Source: WJKQ01 sp043810515
Lineage (GTDB): Bacteria; Patescibacteriota; Gracilibacteria; UBA1369; LOWO2-01-FULL-3
Direction of reading: 5' to 3'
Length of the DNA: 64,000 nt
NCBI GenBank assembly: GCA_043810515.1
Contig: JBDRNZ010000012.1
Location: 16,607 to 80,606, forward strand
The notes below the pieces were generated by a model that saw nothing but the letters and a program-made list of their open reading frames with translations, searched no databases and had not been told where the DNA came from. Positions 39,674 to 47,293 of this stretch are shown in pieces (the stretch's first letter is position 1; the number at the start of each line of letters is the position of its first letter). Both the position numbers and the translations under genes were made by a program.

Positions 39674-39687
39674 TTTGCGAATTTCAA
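39659..39687 (-). promoter_or_regulatory. hrcA-grpE promoter
   Basis: TTGAAA (39687-39682), 17 nt, TATAAT (39664-39659) on the minus strand. The -10 is in the CIRCE loop, the same design as at dnaK, and the -35 overlaps the stop codon of gapA (39684). Confidence 0.75.
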
Positions 39688-40691
39688 GCCCTGTCTCCCA
39701 TCATTTTCATAAGATCGACCAGTCTGCACGAATAGCCCCACTCGTTGTCGTACCAGGCGAGGATTTTTACGAGGTTTCCGTCTATCACTTCAGTCGAGAG
39801 GGCGTCCAGGGAGGAGGAGAGCTCCATTTTTTTGTAATCAATGGAGACGAGGGGTTTTTCGCTATAGCCGAGAATTCCTTTCAGGGAAGTTTCGGCGGCT
39901 TCTTTCATGCGGGCGTTTATTTCTTCGGCGGTTGTAGATTTTTTGACGACGCAGGTCAAGTCAACCAGAGAAACTGTCGGTGTCGGGACTCTGACTGCGA
40001 GGCCGTTTAATTTTCCGTTGAGTTCGGGGATGACCAGTCCGATTGCTTTCGCGGCGCCGGTGCTTGTTGGGATCATTGAGAGGGCGGCGGCTCTGGCTCT
40101 GCGCAGGTCTTTGTCGTTTACGTCGAGGACGTTTTGCGAACTTGTGTATGAATGGAGAGTTGTCATGAGGCCTTTTTCAATTCCGAAATTGTCGTTCAGG
40201 ACTTTTGCTACCGGCGCGAGGCCGTTTGTGGTGCAGGAGGCGTTTGAGATTATGATGTGCTTTGCGGGGTCGTATTTGTCATCGTTTACGCCCAAAACGA
40301 CGGTGAAGTCTATTTCGTCTTTTGCGGGCGCGGAAATTACAACCTTTTTCGCCCCTGCTTTCAGGTGTTTTTCTGCGCCTTCTCTTTTTGTGAAGACGCC
40401 GGTGCATTCGATTACAAAATCAACACCAAGATCTTTCCAGGGAAGCTTTTCAGGATCCATTTCCGTAAAGACTTTGTACTTTTTGCCGTCAACAACGATA
40501 TCCTCGCCGTCCGGCACGACTTCTTCCGGCAGAGTTCCGTAATTTGAATCGTATTTCAGAAGATGCGCCATCGTTTCCGCGCTTCCGAGGTCGTTTATTC
40601 CGACCAGATCAAAGTAGTTTTTTTCGAGATTTATACGGAAAACCTGTCGACCGATTCTTCCGAAGCCGTTTATTGCCACTTTTGGTTTCAT
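39684..40691 (-). CDS. gapA: Glyceraldehyde-3-phosphate dehydrogenase, NAD type
   Basis: Oxidises glyceraldehyde 3-phosphate to 1,3-bisphosphoglycerate. The 335-residue protein has the Rossmann motif INGFGRIGRQVFR, the loop GINDLGS with Asp34, the residue that holds the NAD ribose, and catalytic Cys153 in NASCTTN, with the catalytic His in LHSYT. The usual second Cys of the active-site helix is Gly157. This is the expected catabolic enzyme; a second GAPDH (45281) differs in the cofactor loop. Confidence 0.97.
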   Translation of the reverse strand: MKPKVAINGFGRIGRQVFRINLEKNYFDLVGINDLGSAETMAHLLKYDSNYGTLPEEVVPDGEDIVVDGKKYKVFTEMDPEKLPWKDLGVDFVIECTGVFTKREGAEKHLKAGAKKVVISAPAKDEIDFTVVLGVNDDKYDPAKHIIISNASCTTNGLAPVAKVLNDNFGIEKGLMTTLHSYTSSQNVLDVNDKDLRRARAAALSMIPTSTGAAKAIGLVIPELNGKLNGLAVRVPTPTVSLVDLTCVVKKSTTAEEINARMKEAAETSLKGILGYSEKPLVSIDYKKMELSSSLDALSTEVIDGNLVKILAWYDNEWGYSCRLVDLMKMMGDRA

Positions 40692-40721
40692 GTTGTAATG
40701 GTTAATGAAGTTTTCGGGGCT

Positions 40722-40750
40722 AGTATATAGATTGGGGTCGGTGGTTTCAA
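40722..40750 (-). promoter_or_regulatory. Promoter of gapA
   Basis: TTGAAA (40750-40745), 17 nt, TATACT (40727-40722) on the minus strand. It faces away from the tsaC promoter; the two -35 boxes are only 9 nt apart. Confidence 0.6.
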
Positions 40751-40759
40751 GGATATGGA

Positions 40760-40788
40760 TTGACCGTTTTTGCGAAAAAAGCTAGGTT
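40760..40788 (+). promoter_or_regulatory. Promoter of tsaC, probably leaderless
   Basis: TTGACC (40760-40765), 17 nt, TAGGTT (40783-40788). Six bases separate the -10 from the ATG at 40795, so transcription should start at the start codon. Confidence 0.55.
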
Positions 40789-40794
40789 TTTGTT

Positions 40795-41361
40795 ATGAAT
40801 AAGATAAATATCAATGATCCGGAGGTGGTGGCCGCGGCTGTCAGGGTTTTGAGGAATGGGGGAGTGGTAATGCATCCGACCGAGACGTGCTATGGATTTG
40901 CAGTCGATGTTTTTAATGAAAAAGCTTTGGAGAAACTTTATAGGCTGAAGGGCAGGGATTTTGACAAGCCTGTGAGTATTCTGGTGAATAGTTTTGAAAT
41001 GGCGGAGAAGTATGGGGTTTTTTCGGAAAAAGCCCTGGAGATTGCGAGGAAGTACTGGCCGGGACCGCTTTCTATCGTGGTGCCGAGTGAGGAGAAGAGT
41101 GTTTCGATACGATTTTCGGATAATGGGTTTTGTAATGATATGGTTAGGGAATTTGGAGGTCCTGTCACGACGACCAGTGCAAATGTTTCCGGAAATGAAC
41201 CTCTTTATGAACCGGATCTGAGTCAGTTTGGTGAAAATACGGACGTGATTGATCTGGTTGTCGATGGTGGAAAACTGGAGCGGAAAGCGCCGTCTACTGT
41301 CGTAAAAATCTTCGGCGAAAACGTGGAAATTTTGAGACAGGGCGGAATCAGGATTTTATGA
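40795..41361 (+). CDS. tsaC: Threonylcarbamoyl-AMP synthase (TsaC/YrdC/Sua5)
   Basis: Makes threonylcarbamoyl-AMP from threonine, bicarbonate and ATP for the t6A37 modification of ANN-decoding tRNAs. The 188-residue protein is the single-domain YrdC form: GGVVMHPTETCYGFAVDVFN, LYRLKGRDFDKPVSILV, KYWPGPLSIVVPS and the signature VTTTSANVSGNEP. The Sua5 C-terminal domain is absent. It is transcribed away from gapA. Confidence 0.94.
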   Translation: MNKININDPEVVAAAVRVLRNGGVVMHPTETCYGFAVDVFNEKALEKLYRLKGRDFDKPVSILVNSFEMAEKYGVFSEKALEIARKYWPGPLSIVVPSEEKSVSIRFSDNGFCNDMVREFGGPVTTTSANVSGNEPLYEPDLSQFGENTDVIDLVVDGGKLERKAPSTVVKIFGENVEILRQGGIRIL

Positions 41362-41407
41362 TCAAAAATGTTATACGATAAATTTATAATCTCTCAACTT
41401 CCTTATG

Positions 41408-41436
41408 TTGACCGGAATTGCTTTTTTCTCTAAGTT
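41408..41436 (+). promoter_or_regulatory. Candidate rsmH-ftsL promoter
   Basis: TTGACC (41408-41413), 17 nt, TAAGTT (41431-41436). The leader to the ATG at 41536 is about 93 nt and holds no obvious gene, MraZ-type repeat or terminator. Confidence 0.45.
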
Positions 41437-41535
41437 AGATTCAAGTTTGAGTGTAAAAAAGTTGTACACATATTGCGCACAAGTTTTGAACATTAAAAAC
41501 ACTGAAGTCTTAAGTTTTCTTTATTTAGAGCCAAA

Positions 41536-42468
41536 ATGGAGCATGTACCGGTACTAAAGGATGTTGTTCAAAAGTATCTGGATGTGAGGAGAGGGGAGGT
41601 GGTTTTGGACGCAACTCTCGGCCTTGGGGGACATTCTCTGGAAATTCTCAAAAGTCTGGGAAAAAAGGGAAAACTCATCGCTTTCGAACAGGATGAAAGG
41701 AATCTGCAGGAGGCGAAGAAAAGGCTGAAGGCATTCGAAAAGCAAATCATTTATATTCACGATAACTTTCGTTACTTAAAAAATAGAATTACTGGTGAAG
41801 GTATAAAAAGCGTTGATAAGATCTTTTTTGATCTTGGCTTGTCGTCGCCGCATGTTGACGATCCGGAGCGTGGATTTTCCTTTATGAAGGAAGGGCCGCT
41901 CGACATGAGATTTGACAGGCGGAGCGATCTTACCGCGAGTGATGTCGTTAATACTTACAGCGAGGAGGAGCTTGCACGGATTTTTTATGATTATGGAGAG
42001 GAAAGATTCGCAAAAAAAATCGTGCGCGGCATATGCGGGAGGCGGAAAGAAAAAGCATTCGAAACAACAACCGATCTGGCCGGATTTATTGAGAGCATTA
42101 TCCCCAAAAGGGGGCATAAGCTTCATCCCGCGACAAAGATTTTCCAGGCGCTGCGCATAGAGGTAAATGACGAGATCAATGCGCTGAAAAAGGCTTTGGA
42201 GCAGGCCGCTTCCGTCCTTAAGACTGGAGGCAGGATCGTTGTGATTTCGTATCATTCCCTTGAAGACAGAGTGGTGAAACAGTTTTTTAAAAAACTTATC
42301 AGCCCGCCGGCTACGCAGAGTGAAGCCATTTACAGAAATTTCGGAGAGCCGTTCTTTGAAGCTATTACCAAGAAACCAGTAGTTCCAACTGAAGAAGAGA
42401 TAATGAAAAATCCGAGAAGCAGGAGCGCGAAGCTCAGAGCTTACACGAAACTCAAAGACGTTGATTAA
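41536..42468 (+). CDS. rsmH: 16S rRNA (cytosine(1402)-N4)-methyltransferase
   Basis: RsmH (MraW) methylates C1402 of 16S rRNA in the decoding centre using S-adenosylmethionine. The 310-residue protein has the start MEHVPVLKDVVQKYLDV, the cofactor motif DATLGLGGHSLEILKSLG, DLGLSSPHVDDPERGFSFM, the ATKIFQALRIEVNDE block and VISYHSLEDRVVKQFF. It is normally the second gene of the dcw cluster after mraZ; mraZ is absent here. Confidence 0.97.
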   Translation: MEHVPVLKDVVQKYLDVRRGEVVLDATLGLGGHSLEILKSLGKKGKLIAFEQDERNLQEAKKRLKAFEKQIIYIHDNFRYLKNRITGEGIKSVDKIFFDLGLSSPHVDDPERGFSFMKEGPLDMRFDRRSDLTASDVVNTYSEEELARIFYDYGEERFAKKIVRGICGRRKEKAFETTTDLAGFIESIIPKRGHKLHPATKIFQALRIEVNDEINALKKALEQAASVLKTGGRIVVISYHSLEDRVVKQFFKKLISPPATQSEAIYRNFGEPFFEAITKKPVVPTEEEIMKNPRSRSAKLRAYTKLKDVD

Positions 42469-42514
42469 ATTTTTTACTCATTCTCATTCTCATTCCTAAA
42501 ACTCATTCCTAAAC

Positions 42515-42868
42515 ATGCCACAGCTTGTACTGTCACGCGGCAGTAGTTATAAAAGGGGACTTATAAAAAGGTTTTTACCGAATTTTCAGGTCGGGCCGTA
42601 TTTTCTTATCGGCTCGCTTGTGGGTTTTGTCGCCTTGGTAACCGTGATAACACTTATGTTTTCCGCGCGGCAGGTGACGAAAGGGTATGTGCTTGATTCT
42701 CTTGATACTGTGCATCAGGATCTTGTTCGCGAGAGCGAGAAACAGGACATGCAGATTTCACAGGTACGTTCTCTGAACTTTATTGAAGAATCTTCGAAGG
42801 TTGCTTCGATGAGGCGGCCAAACGAGGTGGTTTTTGTTAACGGCGAGACGGCTATCGCGAAAAACTAA
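42515..42868 (+). CDS. ftsL: FtsL-like division protein
   Basis: A 117-residue bitopic protein: a basic cytoplasmic N-terminus of about 25 residues, one membrane segment (YFLIGSLVGFVALVTVITLM) and an external coiled-coil-like part (LDSLDTVHQDLVRESEKQDM), then MRRPNEVVFV near the end, which resembles the LGM-x-P region of FtsL. Position right after rsmH is the FtsL position in the dcw cluster. FtsL would act with FtsB and the FtsW/FtsI synthase. Sequence similarity alone is weak. Confidence 0.7.
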   Translation: MPQLVLSRGSSYKRGLIKRFLPNFQVGPYFLIGSLVGFVALVTVITLMFSARQVTKGYVLDSLDTVHQDLVRESEKQDMQISQVRSLNFIEESSKVASMRRPNEVVFVNGETAIAKN

Positions 42869-42880
42869 CGGGGTGCGGAG

Positions 42881-42998
42881 GCTGGATGGTTGGCGGTTGG
42901 CGGCCGGATGGCCGGGCGGTTGGCGGTCGGATGGCCGGGCGGTTGGCGGCTGGATGGCCGGCGGTTGGCGGCTGGATGGTTGGCGGTTGGCGGCCGGG
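42881..42998. repeat. GC-rich minisatellite of 22-23 bp units
   Basis: Five tandem units (42881-42902, 42903-42925, 42926-42948, 42949-42970, 42971-42992) plus a six-base partial unit. Each unit reads G(C/T)(C/T)GGATGG, then TTGGCGGTTGGCG or CCGG(G)CGGTTGGCG. They are G-rich on the plus strand, with GG runs one to three bases apart, so a two-tetrad G-quadruplex is possible. The array ends in TTTTTT. It lies 12 nt after the ftsL stop and is much more GC-rich than its surroundings. Confidence 0.9.
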
Positions 42999-43045
42999 TT
43001 TTTTGGTGAATGGATTTTGCGGGGCCAGACGTGAGCGGGGTCGAA

Positions 43046-43063
43046 GGTGAGCGTATACTCACC
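43046..43063. repeat. Short inverted repeat before the HNH gene
   Basis: GGTGAG, six bases, CTCACC. TATACT (43054-43059) inside it could be a -10 box, but no good -35 is placed. The GTG at 43047 that begins the longest open frame is within this repeat, which argues against it as the true start. Confidence 0.45.
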
Positions 43064-43094
43064 ATGCAATATATCTTTAAAACTTCAAGTCAAA

Positions 43095-44090
43095 ATGCTG
43101 GATTTTTGGCGGGAGGAAGCTAGAATACAGACATTCATTACCCGCCGAAATATGAAAATGACCCCAGAAGAAACAGCAATTTATCGGGATTTTGAATGTT
43201 GCGGGAAAAATTCCAAAAAATGGATGAACAAGTGCGTGCTGATGCTTCCAAAAATAGAAAAAATGCGAATTTGGGAGAAGAAAGGATTTTCAAGTATTTA
43301 TGAATTTGCGGCAAAGCTTGCCGGAATGAACCGGGACAAGGTAAACGAGGGGCTAAGAATTCTCAAAAGGACGGAAAGTATGCCGGATATTCAAAAAGTT
43401 ATAGAAAAAAAGGGAATCTGGGCAGTCAGGCCTATTGTTCGGGTGGCGACGCCGGAAAATCAAAAATTCTGGGCGGGGAAGGCTGAGACGATGAGCAAAA
43501 ATACGTTGGAGACTTATGTTAGAGATATCAAAAATCAAGGCCGTCCCAGGACGGGTAATCCGATTGAATCCGGTTTAAGCAAGCCAAGTTTTTCTAAAAA
43601 ATCCTCAAAAATTACCGTTTCAATGAAGCTTGATCCGGAGGTGCTTGAAATACTTGCGAAATTAAAGGGTACAAACGACTGGAATGCCACTATGAAAAGT
43701 CTTTTAGAGTCGCATGAAAAAGAAACTCAGAGAGAGCAACGGGCGATTGAGGCTGAAAAACCTGAAAAAGTGAAAACATTTTCCCGTCACGTTCCTATAA
43801 AAATTCGGAAGTACGTAAAAGCCCGTGCGGGAAATCGCTGTGAAGCTCCGAACTGCACGAAGCCGGGCAGACATCTGCACCACACAACGCCTTTTGCTCT
43901 GAAAAAAGAACACGATCCGGATAAAATACGTTTTTTATGTGAGGAGCACCACGATATTGCTCACTGTGGATTAATCCGGAATGAGGATGGGGTGCCGGAA
44001 GGGTGGAGTGTAATCAGGTTGCCGGATATGTTTGATTTTAAAAGCGTGATAAACTGGAGAGTTGCGGAATTTGGGCGTGGGGCGGGGTAG
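43095..44090 (+). CDS. HNH endonuclease-like protein
   Basis: About 331 residues if started at the ATG 43095 (MLDFWREEARIQTF); starts at GTG 43047 or ATG 43152 are possible. The N-terminal and middle part is helical and of unknown type; a segment KITVSMKLDPEVLEILAKLK could be a ribbon-helix-helix or dimerisation unit. The C-terminus is an HNH domain: a CxxxxC knuckle (RCEAPNC), the LHHTTPFAL core and FLCEEHHDIAH, with Cys and His spaced for a zinc finger and catalytic His. Related HNH proteins occur as solitary genes in CPR; specificity unknown. It sits where ftsI would be expected after ftsL. Confidence 0.75.
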   Translation: MLDFWREEARIQTFITRRNMKMTPEETAIYRDFECCGKNSKKWMNKCVLMLPKIEKMRIWEKKGFSSIYEFAAKLAGMNRDKVNEGLRILKRTESMPDIQKVIEKKGIWAVRPIVRVATPENQKFWAGKAETMSKNTLETYVRDIKNQGRPRTGNPIESGLSKPSFSKKSSKITVSMKLDPEVLEILAKLKGTNDWNATMKSLLESHEKETQREQRAIEAEKPEKVKTFSRHVPIKIRKYVKARAGNRCEAPNCTKPGRHLHHTTPFALKKEHDPDKIRFLCEEHHDIAHCGLIRNEDGVPEGWSVIRLPDMFDFKSVINWRVAEFGRGAG

Positions 44091-44203
44091 GGTGACTAGG
44101 GTGACGGGTGTTGTGCTGGTGCGAGGTTAGTTGTGGGAAAAGGCTGGAATCTTTTATTGAAATTTTTGCGGATTTCGTTTAAGTTTTTTTAGGGTTTTTT
44201 ATT

Positions 44204-44212
44204 TGGTAAAAT
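44204..44212 (+). promoter_or_regulatory. Extended -10 promoter of fba, probably leaderless
   Basis: TGGTAAAAT, an extended -10, ends six bases before the fba ATG at 44219. No convincing -35 is placed. TTGAAA-17-TAAGTT lies further upstream as an alternative. Confidence 0.45.
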
Positions 44213-44218
44213 TTTTTT

Positions 44219-45268
44219 ATGGCTATAGCTGACTTTTCAAAAGAAAATAATCCCAATGTCCGCGAAATGGCCGGGGGTTATGTTTTGTCGAATCTGAAAA
44301 CGCTTCTTTCTGTTGCGGACGGGGGGGCCGGGGCGGATAGGAAAAAATTTGGAGTTGTGGCGTGCAATATCAGAAGCCGTTTTATCTTAAACGCGGTGCT
44401 TGAGGCGGCATGGAAGGAGAAATCTCCGGTGATTCTTGAAATCGCGGAAAGTGAGGCGAAATACTGCAATATGATGCCGAAAAGACTGGCTGACATGGCT
44501 TACGAGGGGATTGAAAAAATGATTTCAAAATACGGCTACAGCGTGCCGGTCTGCATTCATCATGATCATGTTCAGAAAGACGTGGATGGTTGCGTGGAGA
44601 GGGCTACAGAGTCCGGGTTTTCTTCCGTTGAAATCGACCTTTCGAAACTTCCGGGTTCGGAGAATATCGCGAAGTGCAAAGAAGTGGTGGAAAAGCTTGA
44701 TCCGCTTGGAATTTCTCTTGAAGTCGAGGACGGTGAGATAGGAAACGCGGACGCGCTAGCCGATCCGGATGTTGAAAAAAATATTTCCGAGTATTATTCG
44801 AAAGTTTCGGATTGTGTTGCGCTGTGCGAGGCGGTGAAGCCTACCGCTCTGGCTTTTTTTGTGGGAAACGGGCATGGCCAGTATCTGAGGCGTCCTATTA
44901 TCGGCTATGACAGGATCAGGGAAATATGTGATGCGGTGCGGCCGCTCGGGGTTTTTGGCGTGATGCACGGAGGCAGCGGGCTGATGCCGGAAGAATTCAA
45001 CAAATGTATTGAAAGTGGCGCGAGGAAGTTTAACTACGCGACTTCGATTTCCGATATATGGTTCAAGCATTTTCCGCCCGAGCTTATGGGGAAAATGGAG
45101 GCGGCTGGTAAGGAACAGGGCAAACCGGTGCGAAAAGTTCTGGATCAGTTTGAGGGGGAATGGGACAAGCTGGATTTTTCCGCGGCTGAAACCGAGATGA
45201 CCGATCATGTCGCGATGATGATGAGAGAGGCTTTTAAAAGCAGCGGCAGGGCCGATTTATATTCCTAA
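44219..45268 (+). CDS. fba: Fructose-bisphosphate aldolase, class II
   Basis: Zinc-dependent cleavage/condensation of fructose 1,6-bisphosphate with dihydroxyacetone phosphate and glyceraldehyde 3-phosphate. The 349-residue protein has CIHHDHVQK (His114, His115, Asp116, His117: catalytic Asp and zinc His), GNGHGQYLRRPIIGYD and VMHGGSGLMPEEFNKCIESG, where the phosphate-binding loop lies. It is first of fba-gap-fbp, with 12 nt to gap, so it likely works in the gluconeogenic direction. Confidence 0.93.
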   Translation: MAIADFSKENNPNVREMAGGYVLSNLKTLLSVADGGAGADRKKFGVVACNIRSRFILNAVLEAAWKEKSPVILEIAESEAKYCNMMPKRLADMAYEGIEKMISKYGYSVPVCIHHDHVQKDVDGCVERATESGFSSVEIDLSKLPGSENIAKCKEVVEKLDPLGISLEVEDGEIGNADALADPDVEKNISEYYSKVSDCVALCEAVKPTALAFFVGNGHGQYLRRPIIGYDRIREICDAVRPLGVFGVMHGGSGLMPEEFNKCIESGARKFNYATSISDIWFKHFPPELMGKMEAAGKEQGKPVRKVLDQFEGEWDKLDFSAAETEMTDHVAMMMREAFKSSGRADLYS

Positions 45269-45280
45269 AAAAAATTCAGA

Positions 45281-46285
45281 ATGGCTATAAAAATTGCGAT
45301 AAACGGATATGGACGAATAGGACGTGATCTTCACAGACAGATTCTTGGGATGGATGATATTGAGATTGTTGCGATAAACAGCCGGGCGGGGGCGGATTCA
45401 CACGCGTATCTGCTGAAATATGATTCTCTTTATGGGAAATGTGACGCTGATATAAAAGTTTCGGGGGGAAATCTTGTTGTTGACGGAAAAACCATCAGCG
45501 TTTACCAGATAGCTGATCCTGCGAAAATAGACTGGGCGAAGCACGATGTTGATGTTGTGATCGAATCGACCGGCAGATTTACCTCAAAAGCTGACGCGGA
45601 GCTTCATATAAAAGCGGGGGCCAAAAATGTGCTGATTACTGCGCCGTGCAAAGATCCGGATGTTCCAAATGTCGTGATGGGCGTGAATGAAAAAGATTTT
45701 AATCCGGCGGAATATAATGTTGTCTCAAACGCTTCGTGCACCACAAACTGCCTTGCGCCTGTGATGAAAGTTTTACACGAAACTTTTAAGGTGGAGAGTG
45801 CTTTTGTCACAACAATTCATGCTTTTACATATACGCAGAATCTGCTGGATAATTCCAATCCGGAAGATTTCAGAAGGTCGCGTGCCACGACCGAGTCCAT
45901 TATTCCAACAACAACCGGTGCCATGAAAGCAATCGGGCGCGTGATCCCGGAGCTTGAAGGGAAAATTGACGGAATGGCTTTCCGCGTGCCGATTCCGACT
46001 GTTTCGTGTGTTGATCTTGCGGCGAAACTTTCGAAAGAGATATCCGCGGAGGAGATAAATGACGCGTTTAAAAAATATGAGGGCGGCGAGCTGAAAGGTA
46101 TTCTAGGAACGACCGACGAAATGGTTGTTTCCGTGGATTTCAGGGGCGACAGCAGGTCGAGTATCGTGGATCTGCTGAGTACGAAAGTTTTGAAAGGGGA
46201 TTACTGTAAAGTGGTTTCCTGGTATGACAATGAGTGGGGGTATGTTGCAAGGATTGTAGATCTGGTAAAATGGATTGCGGTATGA
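45281..46285 (+). CDS. gapB: Glyceraldehyde-3-phosphate dehydrogenase, NADP-type loop
   Basis: A 334-residue second GAPDH. Rossmann motif INGYGRIGRDLHRQ, catalytic Cys153 in NASCTTNCLAP and the IHAFTYTQN segment are intact. The cofactor loop reads AINSRAGADS: Ser34-Arg35 replace the Asp-Leu pair of the NAD enzyme at 39684, which fits NADP use because no acidic residue repels the 2-prime phosphate and the Arg can bind it. This is the loop type of anabolic GapB-like enzymes. The stop overlaps the fbp start (ATGA at 46282-46285). Confidence 0.92.
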   Translation: MAIKIAINGYGRIGRDLHRQILGMDDIEIVAINSRAGADSHAYLLKYDSLYGKCDADIKVSGGNLVVDGKTISVYQIADPAKIDWAKHDVDVVIESTGRFTSKADAELHIKAGAKNVLITAPCKDPDVPNVVMGVNEKDFNPAEYNVVSNASCTTNCLAPVMKVLHETFKVESAFVTTIHAFTYTQNLLDNSNPEDFRRSRATTESIIPTTTGAMKAIGRVIPELEGKIDGMAFRVPIPTVSCVDLAAKLSKEISAEEINDAFKKYEGGELKGILGTTDEMVVSVDFRGDSRSSIVDLLSTKVLKGDYCKVVSWYDNEWGYVARIVDLVKWIAV

Positions 46286-47214
46286 AAAAATTTTCCGATT
46301 ATTTAGAGGAGGCGGGTGTTGATTACGGACTTTATGGTGTCTTGAACAGCCTGAAGGATGTTGTCGCGCGTGTGAGTGATTTTATAAAGACTGCGGACAG
46401 TTCGTTTCAGGGTTCGAAAAATATTTTTGGTGAGGAGCAGTTGAAACTGGATGTTGCCGCGGATAAATTTGTTCAGGAGGAAATGAAAAAAAATTCTCTT
46501 ATCGGACTTATTGCTTCGGAGGAATTGCCTGAAGAAATGGACGTGAGCAACAAAGATACCGGCGGAGGCGAGTTTGCGGTGGCGTACGATCCGCTTGATG
46601 GTTCTTCGCTTGTTGATGTAAATCTGGCGGTCGGATCTATTTTTGGTGTTTATAAAATGCCGAATTCAAAGGGTGCGCGGAGCTTTGTCGGGGTGAAAGG
46701 CGATGATCAGCTGGCTTCAATGCTTGCTATTTACGGGCCGCGGACGACTATTGTTCTGACTGTTAAAAAAGGTGTGGCCGAGTTTTTGCTTGATGATGGG
46801 GAATTTATTCTTGTGCGTGATGATATTAAAGTTTCCGGCGGAAAAATGTTTGCTCCCGGAAATCTGAGGGCGTGCGCGTCGAGGCCGGATTACCTTGATC
46901 TTGTGACTTATTGGTGCAAAGAGCAGTACACTCTGCGTTATTCCGGCGGGATGGTTCCGGATGTGAATCAGATACTTTTGAAGGGCAAAGGCATTTTTTC
47001 CTATCCGGGTTACGGCGATGTGCCTGATGGAAAGCTTAGGCTTCTTTTTGAATGTGCACCGATGGCTCTTCTTATGGAACAGGCCGGCGGGGCGGCCACG
47101 GATGGAAAAATGCGGATTTTGGAAAAGGAGCTTTTGAAAATTGATCAGAGGACGCCGATATTTATCGGAAGCAAGGAAGAAGTTAAAAGGTGCGAGGATT
47201 TTCTTTCCCGATAG
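46282..47214 (+). CDS. fbp: Fructose-1,6-bisphosphatase, class I
   Basis: Hydrolyses fructose 1,6-bisphosphate to fructose 6-phosphate, the committed gluconeogenic step. The frame can be read from 46234, but the ATGA overlap with the preceding gene makes 46282 (MKKFSDYLEEAGVDYGL) the obvious start, giving 310 residues. Motifs: LDVAADKFVQEEMKKNS, the metal/phosphate motif AYDPLDGSSLVDVNLAVGS and the substrate region KLRLLFECAPMALLMEQAGG. It completes fba-gapB-fbp. Confidence 0.95.
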   Translation: MKKFSDYLEEAGVDYGLYGVLNSLKDVVARVSDFIKTADSSFQGSKNIFGEEQLKLDVAADKFVQEEMKKNSLIGLIASEELPEEMDVSNKDTGGGEFAVAYDPLDGSSLVDVNLAVGSIFGVYKMPNSKGARSFVGVKGDDQLASMLAIYGPRTTIVLTVKKGVAEFLLDDGEFILVRDDIKVSGGKMFAPGNLRACASRPDYLDLVTYWCKEQYTLRYSGGMVPDVNQILLKGKGIFSYPGYGDVPDGKLRLLFECAPMALLMEQAGGAATDGKMRILEKELLKIDQRTPIFIGSKEEVKRCEDFLSR

Positions 47215-47240
47215 GCCGGGCATGGCGGGGAAGGTAATGT

Positions 47241-47270
47241 TTGACATTTTAACGTGAAAATGTTTAAAAT
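47241..47270 (+). promoter_or_regulatory. Promoter of the sigma factor operon with internal inverted repeat
   Basis: TTGACA (47241-47246), 18 nt, TAAAAT (47265-47270). Between and overlapping them lies a 7-6-7 inverted repeat, ACATTTT/AAAATGT (47244-47263), a possible operator. Transcription from near 47277 gives a short leader to the ATG at 47294, with AAGGAAA as a ribosome-binding site. Confidence 0.55.
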
Positions 47271-47293
47271 CTATGCTTGCTTAAGGAAATTTT

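Noticed and set aside
41362..41535. tRNA or small RNA gene in the tsaC-rsmH gap
   Set aside because: No cloverleaf or CCA-proximal pairing is readable, and no terminator follows; only a candidate promoter could be supported.
42881..42998. Tandem repeat considered as a CRISPR array
   Set aside because: Units are contiguous without unique spacers of constant length, and no cas genes are nearby.
42834..43034. Open frames of 66-103 codons on both strands through the minisatellite
   Set aside because: They are open only because the repeat lacks stops; the products are low-complexity Gly/Trp/Arg or Pro/Ser/Arg repeats without a start signal.
46234..46281. Longer start of fbp inside gapB
   Set aside because: The 16 extra residues (rich in Cys) are a frame shadow of gapB; the ATGA overlap at 46282 and the start MKKFSDYLEE fit the family.
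46282..46285. Alternative genetic code with UGA as glycine or tryptophan
   Set aside because: TGA closes gapB and other clear genes at the expected family lengths, and conserved glycines and tryptophans use standard codons.
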